Assembly: GCF_001426185.1 (NCBI RefSeq)
Contig: NZ_LMRP01000001.1
Location: 631,372-695,371, forward strand
Length of the DNA: 64,000 nucleotides
Direction of reading: 5' to 3'
DNA from: Rhodococcus sp. Leaf247
Lineage (GTDB): Bacteria > Actinomycetota > Actinomycetes > Mycobacteriales > Mycobacteriaceae
The notes below the pieces were generated by a model that did not search any database, was not told the origin of the DNA, and worked only from the letters and a program-made list of their open reading frames with translations. Below, one piece after another: positions 32,423-40,593 of the stretch. A program made the position numbers and the translations under genes. The first letter of the stretch is position 1; each line of letters begins with the position of its first letter.

Positions 32423-33868
32423 GTGCCGCATCAGCTCCCCGACGGAGATCGCCGACCGGTGGCGTCGGTGACGCCGCGACTGCGCGCGTCCTGGCTTCGC
32501 AGCGAGCGATACGGCATTCCCCTCGACACTGTCGAACCGGTGTTCGCCGGCACCGAGAAGCACGAGTCGCTGTTCCACGAATGCGGCGACGACGTGCTGG
32601 CCGACCTGCTGCGGACCCTGACGTCCGAACCCGTCGGATTGATGCTGACGGACGCGGACGGGCTGGTCCTCACGCGAGTCAGCGGGGATCACGCCTTGCT
32701 CCGCGCGCTGGACGCCGTTCACCTCGCACCGGGTTTCGGTTACTCCGAGCGTGAGGTCGGGACCAACGGCCTCGGTCTCGCCCTCGCCGATCTGGCACCC
32801 ACCCTCGTCAGGGCCGATCAGCACTACTCCCACAGCCTCACGGGATTCACCTGTGCCGCCGCCCCGGTCCTGGATCCGACGTCGGGGCGTCTGCAGGGTG
32901 CCGTCAATCTCACGACGTGGTCGGGAACCTCGAGCGACCTGCTTCTGACCCTGGCACGGTCGGCGGCGAGCACCATCTCCACGTCGATGCTCGCACGGTC
33001 GTCGGGTCACCGCGCACGACAACCGGTACGCCGCAACCTCTTCCGCGTCCGGCACGGCTCCACTGGAGCGGGTGTCCGACTGGGCGAGAGCTGGGCGCGG
33101 ACCGAGGCCGATGCCTACGCAGCCATGGCGTCGGGGTCGCCCGTCGCGGCGGTGGGACATCCCGGATCCGGACGGTCCACGGTGCTCACACACGCGGCGC
33201 GGCGGGCATTCCCGCGCCATCGCATCCTCTGCGCGTCGGCACCGACACCCGACGACGTCGAGACGTGGCTCGATCTCTGGTCCTTCGAAGCCGACCGCAC
33301 CGACACCGTCGTCATCCTGCGCGACGTCGACACGCTCCCGGAGTTCGCGGCAGGACGATTGGCCGACCTGATGCTCTCACCCCGCGGACCCCGTATGCCG
33401 TTTGCCGTGACAGTGGAACGGCTGCAGGATGTTCCGCGCGCGCTCGCCTCGGTCGTGACATCCGTGGCGCCGCTGGCACCGTTGTCCGATCGGCCCGAGG
33501 ACATCCTCCCTCTCGCCCGCGAGTTCGCAGTCACCGCACGCGGACGCGAGGTGCGCATGACCGCCGCGGCCGAGCGGGCCTTGCAGAACTATCACTGGCC
33601 GGCCGGAGCAGCAGAACTCCGCGCGGTCGTCGCCGAGGCGGTGTCGCGCTCCGACGTGGTCGATGTATCGATCCTCCCGCCGGAGCTGCTGGTCGGCCCG
33701 AGCAGAAGACTGACCACCATCGAGGCCTTCGAACACGGCGAGATCGTCCGCGTGCTGTCGTCCGGCAGGACCACGATGAGTGCGGCGGCAGCACGTCTGG
33801 GTATGAGCCGAGCAACTCTGTACCGCAAGATCGCGTACTACAAGATCGACATCAAGGACCTCACCTGA
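32423..33868 (+). CDS. GAF/AAA/Fis-type transcriptional regulator (AcoR/MimR-like)
   Basis: A 481-residue activator-like protein: N-terminal GAF-type sensor (about 60-200; GTNGLGLALAD, then AAPVLDP), a reduced AAA region (about 220-370) and a C-terminal Fis helix-turn-helix (MSAAAARLGMSRATLYRKI, about 450-470). The Walker A is altered (GHPGSGRST, lysine to arginine) and the sigma-54 contact motif GAFTGA is absent, as in other actinobacterial members that work with sigma-70 RNA polymerase. Relatives control propane/acetone monooxygenase operons. GTG start, with AAGGAC 5 bases upstream. Confidence 0.87.
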   Translation: MPHQLPDGDRRPVASVTPRLRASWLRSERYGIPLDTVEPVFAGTEKHESLFHECGDDVLADLLRTLTSEPVGLMLTDADGLVLTRVSGDHALLRALDAVHLAPGFGYSEREVGTNGLGLALADLAPTLVRADQHYSHSLTGFTCAAAPVLDPTSGRLQGAVNLTTWSGTSSDLLLTLARSAASTISTSMLARSSGHRARQPVRRNLFRVRHGSTGAGVRLGESWARTEADAYAAMASGSPVAAVGHPGSGRSTVLTHAARRAFPRHRILCASAPTPDDVETWLDLWSFEADRTDTVVILRDVDTLPEFAAGRLADLMLSPRGPRMPFAVTVERLQDVPRALASVVTSVAPLAPLSDRPEDILPLAREFAVTARGREVRMTAAAERALQNYHWPAGAAELRAVVAEAVSRSDVVDVSILPPELLVGPSRRLTTIEAFEHGEIVRVLSSGRTTMSAAAARLGMSRATLYRKIAYYKIDIKDLT

Positions 33869-33871
33869 CGC

Positions 33872-34654
33872 TCAGTCACCCAGTGCGAACGCAGATTCGA
33901 ACGCCGACAGCGCCTCGTCGGAGTCTGCTCGCGCCCACCCCTCGAGTCCGATGACTCCGTCGTACCCGATGTTCCGGAGCGCGCGGGCGATCACCGGATA
34001 GGCGATCTCACCCGTGCCCGGCTCGCACCGGCCGGGCACGTCGGCAACCTGGATCTCGCCGATGAACGGAAGCGACGTCGTCACTGTCTCGATGAGATTC
34101 CCCTCGCCGATCTGGGCATGGTAGAGGTCAAGATTCATGCGAAGGAACGGATTGTCCACCGCACGAACGAGAGTGAGGGTGTCGGCCGCGGTCGCGAACG
34201 GGGTTCCGGGATGGTCGACGGCGGTGTTGAGGTTCTCCAACGTGAACACGCGTCCGGCGCGCTCGCCGAGTGCTGCCACCCGTCGCAAGGTGTCGGCTGC
34301 CGTGAGCCACATGTCGGGAGTGACGGTGTGCACCGGGTGCACGGGCAGCCCGTTCGGATCCAAGCCGGTGCCGTGGAGATTGAGCCGCGGACAGTCCAGG
34401 CGGTCGGCCACCCGCAGCGATTCCTCCGCGGTGTCGATCAACTCCTCGATGCCGTCCGGATCGGTCAGACTGCCTCGGAGGTATCCGGTCATCGACGAGA
34501 AGGTCGCCCCGGTCGCCCGCAGGTCGTCGATGTCCTTCGTGGCCCAGTTCCAGATCTCCACAGCGAGACCGCGGTCGGCAATTCTGCGGACACGGTCGAC
34601 GAACGGCAGTTCCAGATACAGCATTTCGGCGCTCGCGGCCAACGTGTACGTCAC
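33872..34654 (-). CDS. Sugar phosphate isomerase/epimerase, hydroxypyruvate isomerase-like
   Basis: A 260-residue TIM-barrel protein of the xylose-isomerase-like family. EMLYLELPFVDRVRRIADRGLAVEIWNW, LENLNTAVDHPGTPF (metal-binding Glu), MNLDLYHAQIGEGNLIETV and the C-terminal GVIGLEGWARADS match the Hyi group (2-hydroxypyruvate/tartronate semialdehyde isomerase). It overlaps the upstream Gfo/Idh/MocA gene by ATGA, so the two enzymes are coupled in one LacI-controlled operon for a sugar or inositol derivative. Confidence 0.85.
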   Translation of the reverse strand: MTYTLAASAEMLYLELPFVDRVRRIADRGLAVEIWNWATKDIDDLRATGATFSSMTGYLRGSLTDPDGIEELIDTAEESLRVADRLDCPRLNLHGTGLDPNGLPVHPVHTVTPDMWLTAADTLRRVAALGERAGRVFTLENLNTAVDHPGTPFATAADTLTLVRAVDNPFLRMNLDLYHAQIGEGNLIETVTTSLPFIGEIQVADVPGRCEPGTGEIAYPVIARALRNIGYDGVIGLEGWARADSDEALSAFESAFALGD

Positions 34655-35697
34655 CGCGCACCCACGACATCGATGTCGGCCAGGTCGACGGGAGCGCCGG
34701 TCTCGACACTCCGGATCGCCGCGAGAGCGATCGACAGCGCGACTCGCGCGTCGTGGCCGCCGACGACCGCCGCAGTGTTCGACCGGATGGCGTCGACGAA
34801 GGAGGTGAACTCGCCGATGTACGCCGAGCGGAGCAGGTCGGTGTCGCGCCGCGCCGTGTCGACGGACATGCCGTCGGCCGCGTACAGCACCATGTCCGTC
34901 GATGCAGCGCTGCCGGCCGTGATCATGCCTGCCGAGCCGAACACCTCACCGCGGACGTCGTAGCCGTACAGAGCGGAGAAGCTGGCCTCCGCCGTCGCCA
35001 ACGCTCCTCCCTCGAACGCGATGGTGACGACGGCTGTGTCGAGGAATCCCGAGCTGCGTGCGTCGGGACGAATCAGCGCATCCGCCATGGCGTGCACGCG
35101 GATCGGCGCTGCACCGGGGTTGAGGAAGCACAGCGTGTCGAAATCGTGGATCAAGGTCTCGAGGAAGATGGTCCACGGCGGTGTCCGGTCAGGATCGCCG
35201 CCGAAGGGGCCCGGATCCCTCGTCAGAGACCGGAGCAGCTGCGGGGTACCGATGCGGCCCTCGTCGACCGCAGCGCGAGCCGCCGCGAACCCCGGGGCGA
35301 AGCGACGGTTGAACCCCACCTGCAGGACGACACCCGCCGACTCGGCGGCGGCGATCGCACGATCGGCGTCCTGGAGCGTCACAGCCATCGGCTTCTCGAC
35401 GAAAATGTTCTTGCCTGCCTCCGCGGCCTCGACCACCAGGTCGGTGTGGCTGCGAGCGGGCGCAGCGATCACGACGGCGTCGATGTCGTCGCGCCGGAGC
35501 GTGGCGGAGATGTCGGTCGAGACGACGTCCACGCCGAGCTCGTCCGCCAGTCGCTCGGCGGCTCCGGGCACCGGATCGGCGATGGCGCGGAGTTCCGCAC
35601 CGGGGACGCGTCGCGCCACGATCTCGGCGTGGTTCGCGCCGATCCTTCCCGCGCCGAGTACTGCCACCCGGACGGGGCCGGGGGTATGGACCGCCAT
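34651..35697 (-). CDS. Gfo/Idh/MocA oxidoreductase, myo-inositol 2-dehydrogenase-like
   Basis: A 348-residue NAD-dependent dehydrogenase: VAVLGAGRIGANHAEIVARRVPGAEL at the N-terminus, VEKPMAV (lysine about 98), QVGFNRRFAPGFAAAR and the catalytic IHDFDTLCFL motif, a pattern of inositol 2-dehydrogenases (IolG/IdhA). It is the first gene of a two-gene operon, divergent from a LacI regulator, with two operator-like sites in the gap. Confidence 0.88.
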   Translation of the reverse strand: MAVHTPGPVRVAVLGAGRIGANHAEIVARRVPGAELRAIADPVPGAAERLADELGVDVVSTDISATLRRDDIDAVVIAAPARSHTDLVVEAAEAGKNIFVEKPMAVTLQDADRAIAAAESAGVVLQVGFNRRFAPGFAAARAAVDEGRIGTPQLLRSLTRDPGPFGGDPDRTPPWTIFLETLIHDFDTLCFLNPGAAPIRVHAMADALIRPDARSSGFLDTAVVTIAFEGGALATAEASFSALYGYDVRGEVFGSAGMITAGSAASTDMVLYAADGMSVDTARRDTDLLRSAYIGEFTSFVDAIRSNTAAVVGGHDARVALSIALAAIRSVETGAPVDLADIDVVGAR

Positions 35698-35710
35698 GTC
35701 TTCACTCCTA

Positions 35711-35724
35711 CTAGTACGTTCTAG
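35711..35724. promoter_or_regulatory. LacI-type operator, imperfect copy
   Basis: CTAGTACGTTCTAG matches the perfect palindrome at 35743 with one base changed. Centres are 32 bp apart, about three helical turns, which would allow cooperative binding. Confidence 0.65.
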
Positions 35725-35742
35725 TGTTCCTGTTCGGCGATG

Positions 35743-35756
35743 CTAGAACGTTCTAG
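35743..35756. promoter_or_regulatory. LacI-type operator, perfect palindrome
   Basis: CTAGAACGTTCTAG is a 14-bp perfect palindrome with the central CG typical of LacI-family sites, between the Gfo/Idh/MocA operon and the LacI gene. Confidence 0.75.
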
Positions 35757-35789
35757 ACGACACCGTCAAGACCCCGCTATGATGCGTCC

Positions 35790-36836
35790 GTGGCACCCCC
35801 GAGCTCGCCCGGACCGAATCGCGTCGACCGCCCGGCCACGATGGCCGACGTCGCTCGCGCGGCAGGCGTGTCCACGGCGTTGGTGTCCATCGTCTTCCGC
35901 GACGCACCTGGTGCGAGTGCCGCCACCCGGGCACGCATCAAGGACGTCGCGGACAGCCTCGGATACGTGCGGGATCGTCGCGCCAGCAAACTCCGTCAGG
36001 CCAGCTCACGATTGCTCGGTGTCGTCTTCGAGCTTCAGCAGCCCTTCCACGGCGATCTCGTCGAGCACGTGTACGCAGCCGCGGCCGAACGAGGTTTCGA
36101 CGTCATGATCAGCGCGGTCGCACCCAGCCGGGACGAAACGTCCGCCCTGAGTTCACTGCGCCACGAGCGGTGCGAGGCAACCATTCTGATCGGCAGTCGC
36201 CTCGACGACGAGGAGTTGGAGCTGATCTCGGCGCGCACTCCCACAGTCGTCGTCGCGAGGCGTGTCGACTCACCGGGGGTGACCACGGTGCGCGCGGACG
36301 ACACCGCGGGCATGATTCTGGCGGTGGATCACCTGATCGAACTCGGTCACTGCCGCATCGCCTTCGTCGACGGCGACGGCGCACCCGGCAGCGACGACCG
36401 ATCGACCGGATTCCGGCGCAGTATGTCCCGGCTGGATCAGGGGCCCGCGACGATCGTGCGCGGCGGTCTCAGCGAGGACGACGGCGCGCGCGCCCTGGAC
36501 TCGCTGATGTCTCGCGCCGATCCACCTACCGCCGTCATCGCGTTCAACGACCGTTGTGCCACAGGCGTATTGAGCGCACTGGTCGCACGGGGACTCACCG
36601 TGCCGGGCGACGTCTCCGTGATCGGCTACGACGACTCGCGCGTGGCAGGACTGTCCCACGTCGCCCTGACGACCGTCTCCCAGGATGCGAGACGGCTCGC
36701 CGGAGCAGCCGTGGACGCGGCGTTGGCACTGGCGGCGGGTGATCAGGCGTCGAACACGGTCCTCACCCCGACCCTGGTGTCCCGCTCCACCACTGCCCCG
36801 CCGTCGCGACTGCGCAGAGACGACGCGGCCGGGTAG
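35790..36836 (+). CDS. LacI family transcriptional regulator
   Basis: A 348-residue LacI repressor: helix-turn-helix at about 13-60 (ATMADVARAAGVSTALVSIVFRDAPGASAATRARI) with the hinge helix QASSRLLGV, and a periplasmic-binding-protein-like effector domain at about 70-340 (VVARRVDSPGVTTVRADDTAGM, TAVIAFNDRCATGVL, VSVIGYDDSRVAGLSHVALTTV). It is divergent from the inositol-type operon, whose gap holds two CG-centred palindromes. GTG start at 35790. Confidence 0.92.
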   Translation: MAPPSSPGPNRVDRPATMADVARAAGVSTALVSIVFRDAPGASAATRARIKDVADSLGYVRDRRASKLRQASSRLLGVVFELQQPFHGDLVEHVYAAAAERGFDVMISAVAPSRDETSALSSLRHERCEATILIGSRLDDEELELISARTPTVVVARRVDSPGVTTVRADDTAGMILAVDHLIELGHCRIAFVDGDGAPGSDDRSTGFRRSMSRLDQGPATIVRGGLSEDDGARALDSLMSRADPPTAVIAFNDRCATGVLSALVARGLTVPGDVSVIGYDDSRVAGLSHVALTTVSQDARRLAGAAVDAALALAAGDQASNTVLTPTLVSRSTTAPPSRLRRDDAAG

Positions 36837-36860
36837 TTCAGCGGTTAGGGTCGACGATCG

Positions 36861-38240
36861 ATGGCAACGACACGGCTCGACCCCAAGGACGCAGCGTTCC
36901 ACTACCAGTCCCGCCCGGGTAGTACGACCGATCACTACATCACCACGGCGCTCGACCACGGCTCCACCGGCCTGCGTACGGAGACGCTGGTGTCCGCGAT
37001 CGAGGACCGGGCCGACGCGATCGCCGCACTGCGAGTGCGACTGTCGGTTCCGACGCTGAACCTCGACTACCCGTCGTGGACCGCGCGCGAGGCGCCGATG
37101 CGCGACGACATCGTGGTGCATGCGAACCGCGGTCTGTCCTGGACCGACGCGCCGAGGGCCCTCGGGGCCGTCCTCGCGACTCCGGTCGACACACAGCGCA
37201 CGTCCTGGCGTGTCCACGTCCTGCCCGACGTTCTCGATGTGCCGTCGTCGACAGGTCCTGCCACCATCGTGGTCGTACAACTGGCTCATTGCGTGACCGA
37301 CGGGTCCGGAGCGGTGGCGATCACCCGGGCGCTGCTCGGTGACGACTCCGTCGCGGACGACCTCCCGACGCCGGCGGTTCGGCAGGCCGTCTCACCACAC
37401 GTCGCCGCAGCGGCCGGGCTGCTCCGCCTACCCGGTCAGATCGTCGGAGCGGCGCGTGCTGTTCGCCGAAGTATCAAATCGAGCCGCGATCTACGCCGCG
37501 ACGTCGACGCGGGCCTGATCGTCCGTCACCCCGCCCCGCGCAGCGTCACGATGTTCAACGACGACCCGGGACCCGACAGGGTCGGATACGTGCTGGTCCG
37601 GTCGCTGTCCCAGGTCACCAGAGTCTCCTCGTCCACGACGACCGGCGCGGACGCACGGGTGTCCGTGACCACCGCCTCGATCAGCGCGATTGCCCGCGCG
37701 ATGGCCGCCTTTCTCCGCGAACAGGGGCACGACGTTCCCGACGACCTGGGGGCACACGTCTCCGTCGCCCTTCCCGACGACGTCGAATTCTCGGGTGTCA
37801 ACAGGTTGGCCTCGGCGAACGTCGACCTGTTCCCCGCCTCCGACGACCGGTCGAGCCAGAACCTCGCCATCGCGAAACGCCTGGCCGAGGAGCGTGTGCG
37901 GGCGACGCACCAGGCGGTACTCGACTCCGTTCGAGTCGCCGACCACCTCCCCGCTGCCGTTCTGCGACAGGGCATCCGGCGTATGTCGTCGCCGCGGACG
38001 CAGGCTGCGGCACACACGGTCGTCTCGAGCGTACGGTGCGGTCCGAACGATCTGACCGTCGCGGGCACGCGGTCGCTCTTCATGACAGCGTTCGCGGGGT
38101 TGGGGCCGACCACCGGGCTCACGCATACCGTCTTCGGTCTCGGCGACACTCTCGCCATCGGGATCCTCGCCTCACCGAGATCCGTTCCGGCACATCGCCG
38201 TTACGTCGAACTGCTGTCCGATGCCATCGACGGTGGATGA
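36861..38240 (+). CDS. WS/DGAT-like acyltransferase homologue with altered active site
   Basis: A 459-residue protein of the wax ester synthase/diacylglycerol acyltransferase (condensation-domain) fold: N-terminal LDPKDAAFHYQSRPGSTTDHY and the later VSVALPDDVEFSGVNRLASANVDLFP block. The active-site motif HHxxxDG reads AHCVTDG (residues 142-148): the first histidine is replaced by alanine while the catalytic second histidine (H143) and D147-G148 remain. It may act on acyl-CoA, but lipid synthesis is not certain. The last 40 bp overlap the convergent HTH gene. Confidence 0.72.
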   Translation: MATTRLDPKDAAFHYQSRPGSTTDHYITTALDHGSTGLRTETLVSAIEDRADAIAALRVRLSVPTLNLDYPSWTAREAPMRDDIVVHANRGLSWTDAPRALGAVLATPVDTQRTSWRVHVLPDVLDVPSSTGPATIVVVQLAHCVTDGSGAVAITRALLGDDSVADDLPTPAVRQAVSPHVAAAAGLLRLPGQIVGAARAVRRSIKSSRDLRRDVDAGLIVRHPAPRSVTMFNDDPGPDRVGYVLVRSLSQVTRVSSSTTTGADARVSVTTASISAIARAMAAFLREQGHDVPDDLGAHVSVALPDDVEFSGVNRLASANVDLFPASDDRSSQNLAIAKRLAEERVRATHQAVLDSVRVADHLPAAVLRQGIRRMSSPRTQAAAHTVVSSVRCGPNDLTVAGTRSLFMTAFAGLGPTTGLTHTVFGLGDTLAIGILASPRSVPAHRRYVELLSDAIDGG

Positions 38241-39103
38241 TCCACGTAATCGTCCTGTGGCACCGTGACGGCGGCGAGACGTAACTTGGTCTCGTCCTCG
38301 CTGTCCGGAGCGGCCGTCATGACGACGATCTTCAGATGAGCGTCGCCGTCGGTGAGCACATCGCAGTCCACCGTGATCGGCCCCACCGACGGGTGGTGAA
38401 TGACCTTGTGCGCCTCGCGATGTGCACCGACCGCACCGCGCGACCACAACTCGGCGAACTCCGGACTCTCCGTTTCCAACAGACGGATCAGACTTCTCAG
38501 TCGCACGTCACCGGGGAATCGACCTGTCGCGAATCGTAGGTCCGACACGACCGCCGCCTTCACACCCTCCGAACCGTCCATCGTCGTGACCGGCCACCGC
38601 GACAGATGTAGAGCTGTCGGATCCTGCGAGAAGCTGTCGAGGGCGAAATTGCGTCGTGCCGGTGCGATAGCGGACGGATCCCCGATCGCCGCGGCCCAGG
38701 GCTTGTTCCACCAGATCAGACGCCAGTCCGCGGCGAACACCGCGACGGCGGCATCGCCGAGGCGGGACACCACCCGCTGCACACCCGGCGGAATGTGATC
38801 CGACACGATGTTGTCGGCGGGCGGGATCTGTCCTGCCAGCCGGAAGAGGTGGTCCCGCTCCCCCGTCGTGAGCCGTAGCGCACGCGCCAGTGATCCCAGG
38901 ACCTGCGCCGACGGCGTCGTGGCGCGGCCTTGCTCGAGGCGGACGACGTAGTCCACCGAGATACCGGCGAGGTCCGCGAGTTCCTCACGCCGGAGGCCGG
39001 ACGCGCGACGGACCCGCCCGACGGGAAGACCGACCGACGCCGGTGACAGCCGATCGCGCCAAACCCGCAGAGTGGAAGCAAGGTCGTCCTGGCGGTCGGT
39101 CAC
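38201..39103 (-). CDS. XRE-type helix-turn-helix regulator with MmyB-like ligand domain
   Basis: A 300-residue regulator: an N-terminal HTH of the XRE type (about 20-85; GLRREELADLAGISVDYVVRLEQGR) and a C-terminal MmyB-like PAS-type domain (about 110-280; AVFAADWRLIWWNKPWAAAIGD, then RFPGDVRLRSLIRLLETESPEFAELW) proposed to bind fatty acyl ligands. It is divergent from an SDR gene and probably regulates it, a frequent pairing in actinobacteria. GTG start at 39103. Confidence 0.9.
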   Translation of the reverse strand: MTDRQDDLASTLRVWRDRLSPASVGLPVGRVRRASGLRREELADLAGISVDYVVRLEQGRATTPSAQVLGSLARALRLTTGERDHLFRLAGQIPPADNIVSDHIPPGVQRVVSRLGDAAVAVFAADWRLIWWNKPWAAAIGDPSAIAPARRNFALDSFSQDPTALHLSRWPVTTMDGSEGVKAAVVSDLRFATGRFPGDVRLRSLIRLLETESPEFAELWSRGAVGAHREAHKVIHHPSVGPITVDCDVLTDGDAHLKIVVMTAAPDSEDETKLRLAAVTVPQDDYVDHPPSMASDSSST

Positions 39104-39127
39104 GGTTCCATTGTGCCGCCGTCGCGA

Positions 39128-39147
39128 TACCGGTGGGTGGTACCGGT
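39128..39147. promoter_or_regulatory. Direct repeat of TACCGGT between the HTH regulator and SDR genes
   Basis: TACCGGT occurs at 39128-39134 and 39141-39147, each containing the self-complementary ACCGGT. They lie in the short divergent promoter region and could be the regulator's site. Confidence 0.4.
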
Positions 39148-39204
39148 AGTCCTACCGTCACGCCGTCCCTGGATGTGCTCGTTCGGAGCACGCACGATGG
39201 CGTC

Positions 39205-39900
39205 ATGACAATCACCTTGATCACCGGAGCCAACAAAGGTCTCGGCTTCGAGACCGCACGCCGCCTCGTCGACGCCGGCCACACCGTCCTCCTCGGCGCA
39301 CGTGACCGCGAACGGGGCACGGCGGCCGCGGAGTCACTCGGAGTCCGTTTCGTACAGATCGACGTCTCCGACGACGATTCGGTCGCTGCAGCAGCCGCCG
39401 ACATCCTCGAGCACGAGGGTGCGCTGGATGTTCTCGTCAACAACGCCGGCATCATGGGCACGCTCGGCGACGTCGGCTCGCTGGGTGCCGCCGACGCCCG
39501 TGACGTCTACGAGGTCAACGTCTTCGGCGTGATCCGCACGACCACCGCGTTCCTTCCGCTTCTGGCTCGCTCGAACGACCCCGTCATCGTCAACGTGAGC
39601 AGCGAGATGGGGTCGCTGTCCGCGACCCACGACCCCGACCGCGCGGAATCGCAGGTGCTCGCTCCGCTGTATGCCTCGTCGAAGGCCGCGCTGACCATGC
39701 TGACGACGCAATACGCCAAGGCCGTTCCCTCTGTTCGGATCAACGCGGTGGATCCCGGATATACCGGCACCGACCTGAACGGACACCACGGGCCCCAGAC
39801 CGTGGAGGAGGGAACGGACGCGGTCGTCGCCCTCGCCACGGAAGGACCGGGAAGCCCGACCGGCAGGTTCGTCAACCGCGAAGGCCGGATCGACTGGTGA
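39205..39900 (+). CDS. Short-chain dehydrogenase/reductase
   Basis: A 231-residue classical SDR with the cofactor motif TGANKGLG (about 7-14), NNAG (about 81-84), active-site serine region VNVSSEMGS and the YASSK catalytic pair (Y about 157, K 161). It resembles carbonyl-reductase-like SDRs. The ATG at 39205 is used; it is divergent from the MmyB-like regulator and probably its target. Confidence 0.9.
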   Translation: MTITLITGANKGLGFETARRLVDAGHTVLLGARDRERGTAAAESLGVRFVQIDVSDDDSVAAAAADILEHEGALDVLVNNAGIMGTLGDVGSLGAADARDVYEVNVFGVIRTTTAFLPLLARSNDPVIVNVSSEMGSLSATHDPDRAESQVLAPLYASSKAALTMLTTQYAKAVPSVRINAVDPGYTGTDLNGHHGPQTVEEGTDAVVALATEGPGSPTGRFVNREGRIDW

Positions 39901-39919
39901 ACCGAGGAGGGCTCGGGAT

Positions 39920-40516
39920 CTACGTGCTCGCGGGCGCCATGTGCACGCGTAGCTTCTGGATCCCGTCCCGCACCCGCGTCTTCACCGTGGCCTTCGGTAC
40001 CCCGAGGCGTAGTCCGGCCTCGGTGTACGACAGACCGGAGAAGTAGATCAACTCGATCGCGACACGCTGCAACGCCGTCAACTCGACCAGTTCCCGGGCG
40101 ACGGTGTCGGCATCCAGCGATGTCATGACCGACTCGAAGACCTCGTCGTGGTCACGGTGGTACTGGGCCGCGTGATAGGCGGTGTCACGCTTCGACGACG
40201 AGGTGTCCGAGCGGACTCGATCGATCGCGCGTCGTCGAGCCAGGGTGGACATCCAGGCGTGCGGCGACCCCCGATCGGCATCGAAGAGAGCCGCGGTGTC
40301 CCAGATCTGGACGTAGGTCTCCTGGACTGCTTCCTCCGAGCGCGCGTGATCGCCGAGTACCCGGACGACTGCCGCGAAAAGGAGATGATGCGTCATCAGG
40401 ATGAGATCGGCGAGGGCCGCCTCGTCGCGGTGCGCGATCCGTGCCAGCAGAACGGCGTACCGCACGCGTTCGTCCACGTCGGGCACCGCTCTGGACCTCC
40501 CCGGAGCATCGGTCAC
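39920..40516 (-). CDS. ECF RNA polymerase sigma factor, SigK-like
   Basis: A 198-residue extracytoplasmic-function sigma factor. Region 2 (about 25-95) has ADLILMTHHLLFAAVVRVLGDHARSEEAVQETYVQIW and GSPHAWMSTLARRRAIDRVRS; region 4 (about 135-190) has LTALQRVAIELIYFSGLSYTEAGLRLGVPKATVKTRV. This fits the SigK group (ECF19), usually paired with the anti-sigma RskA. No anti-sigma gene is adjacent: the neighbours are an SDR and an amidase. GTG start at 40516. Confidence 0.9.
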   Translation of the reverse strand: MTDAPGRSRAVPDVDERVRYAVLLARIAHRDEAALADLILMTHHLLFAAVVRVLGDHARSEEAVQETYVQIWDTAALFDADRGSPHAWMSTLARRRAIDRVRSDTSSSKRDTAYHAAQYHRDHDEVFESVMTSLDADTVARELVELTALQRVAIELIYFSGLSYTEAGLRLGVPKATVKTRVRDGIQKLRVHMAPAST

Positions 40517-40593
40517 TCGATAATGTCACCACAGTTCGAGCCGTTGTTCGTACTCGATCACGAAATCGAGACCGGATGGCAACGTCGGCGCCG

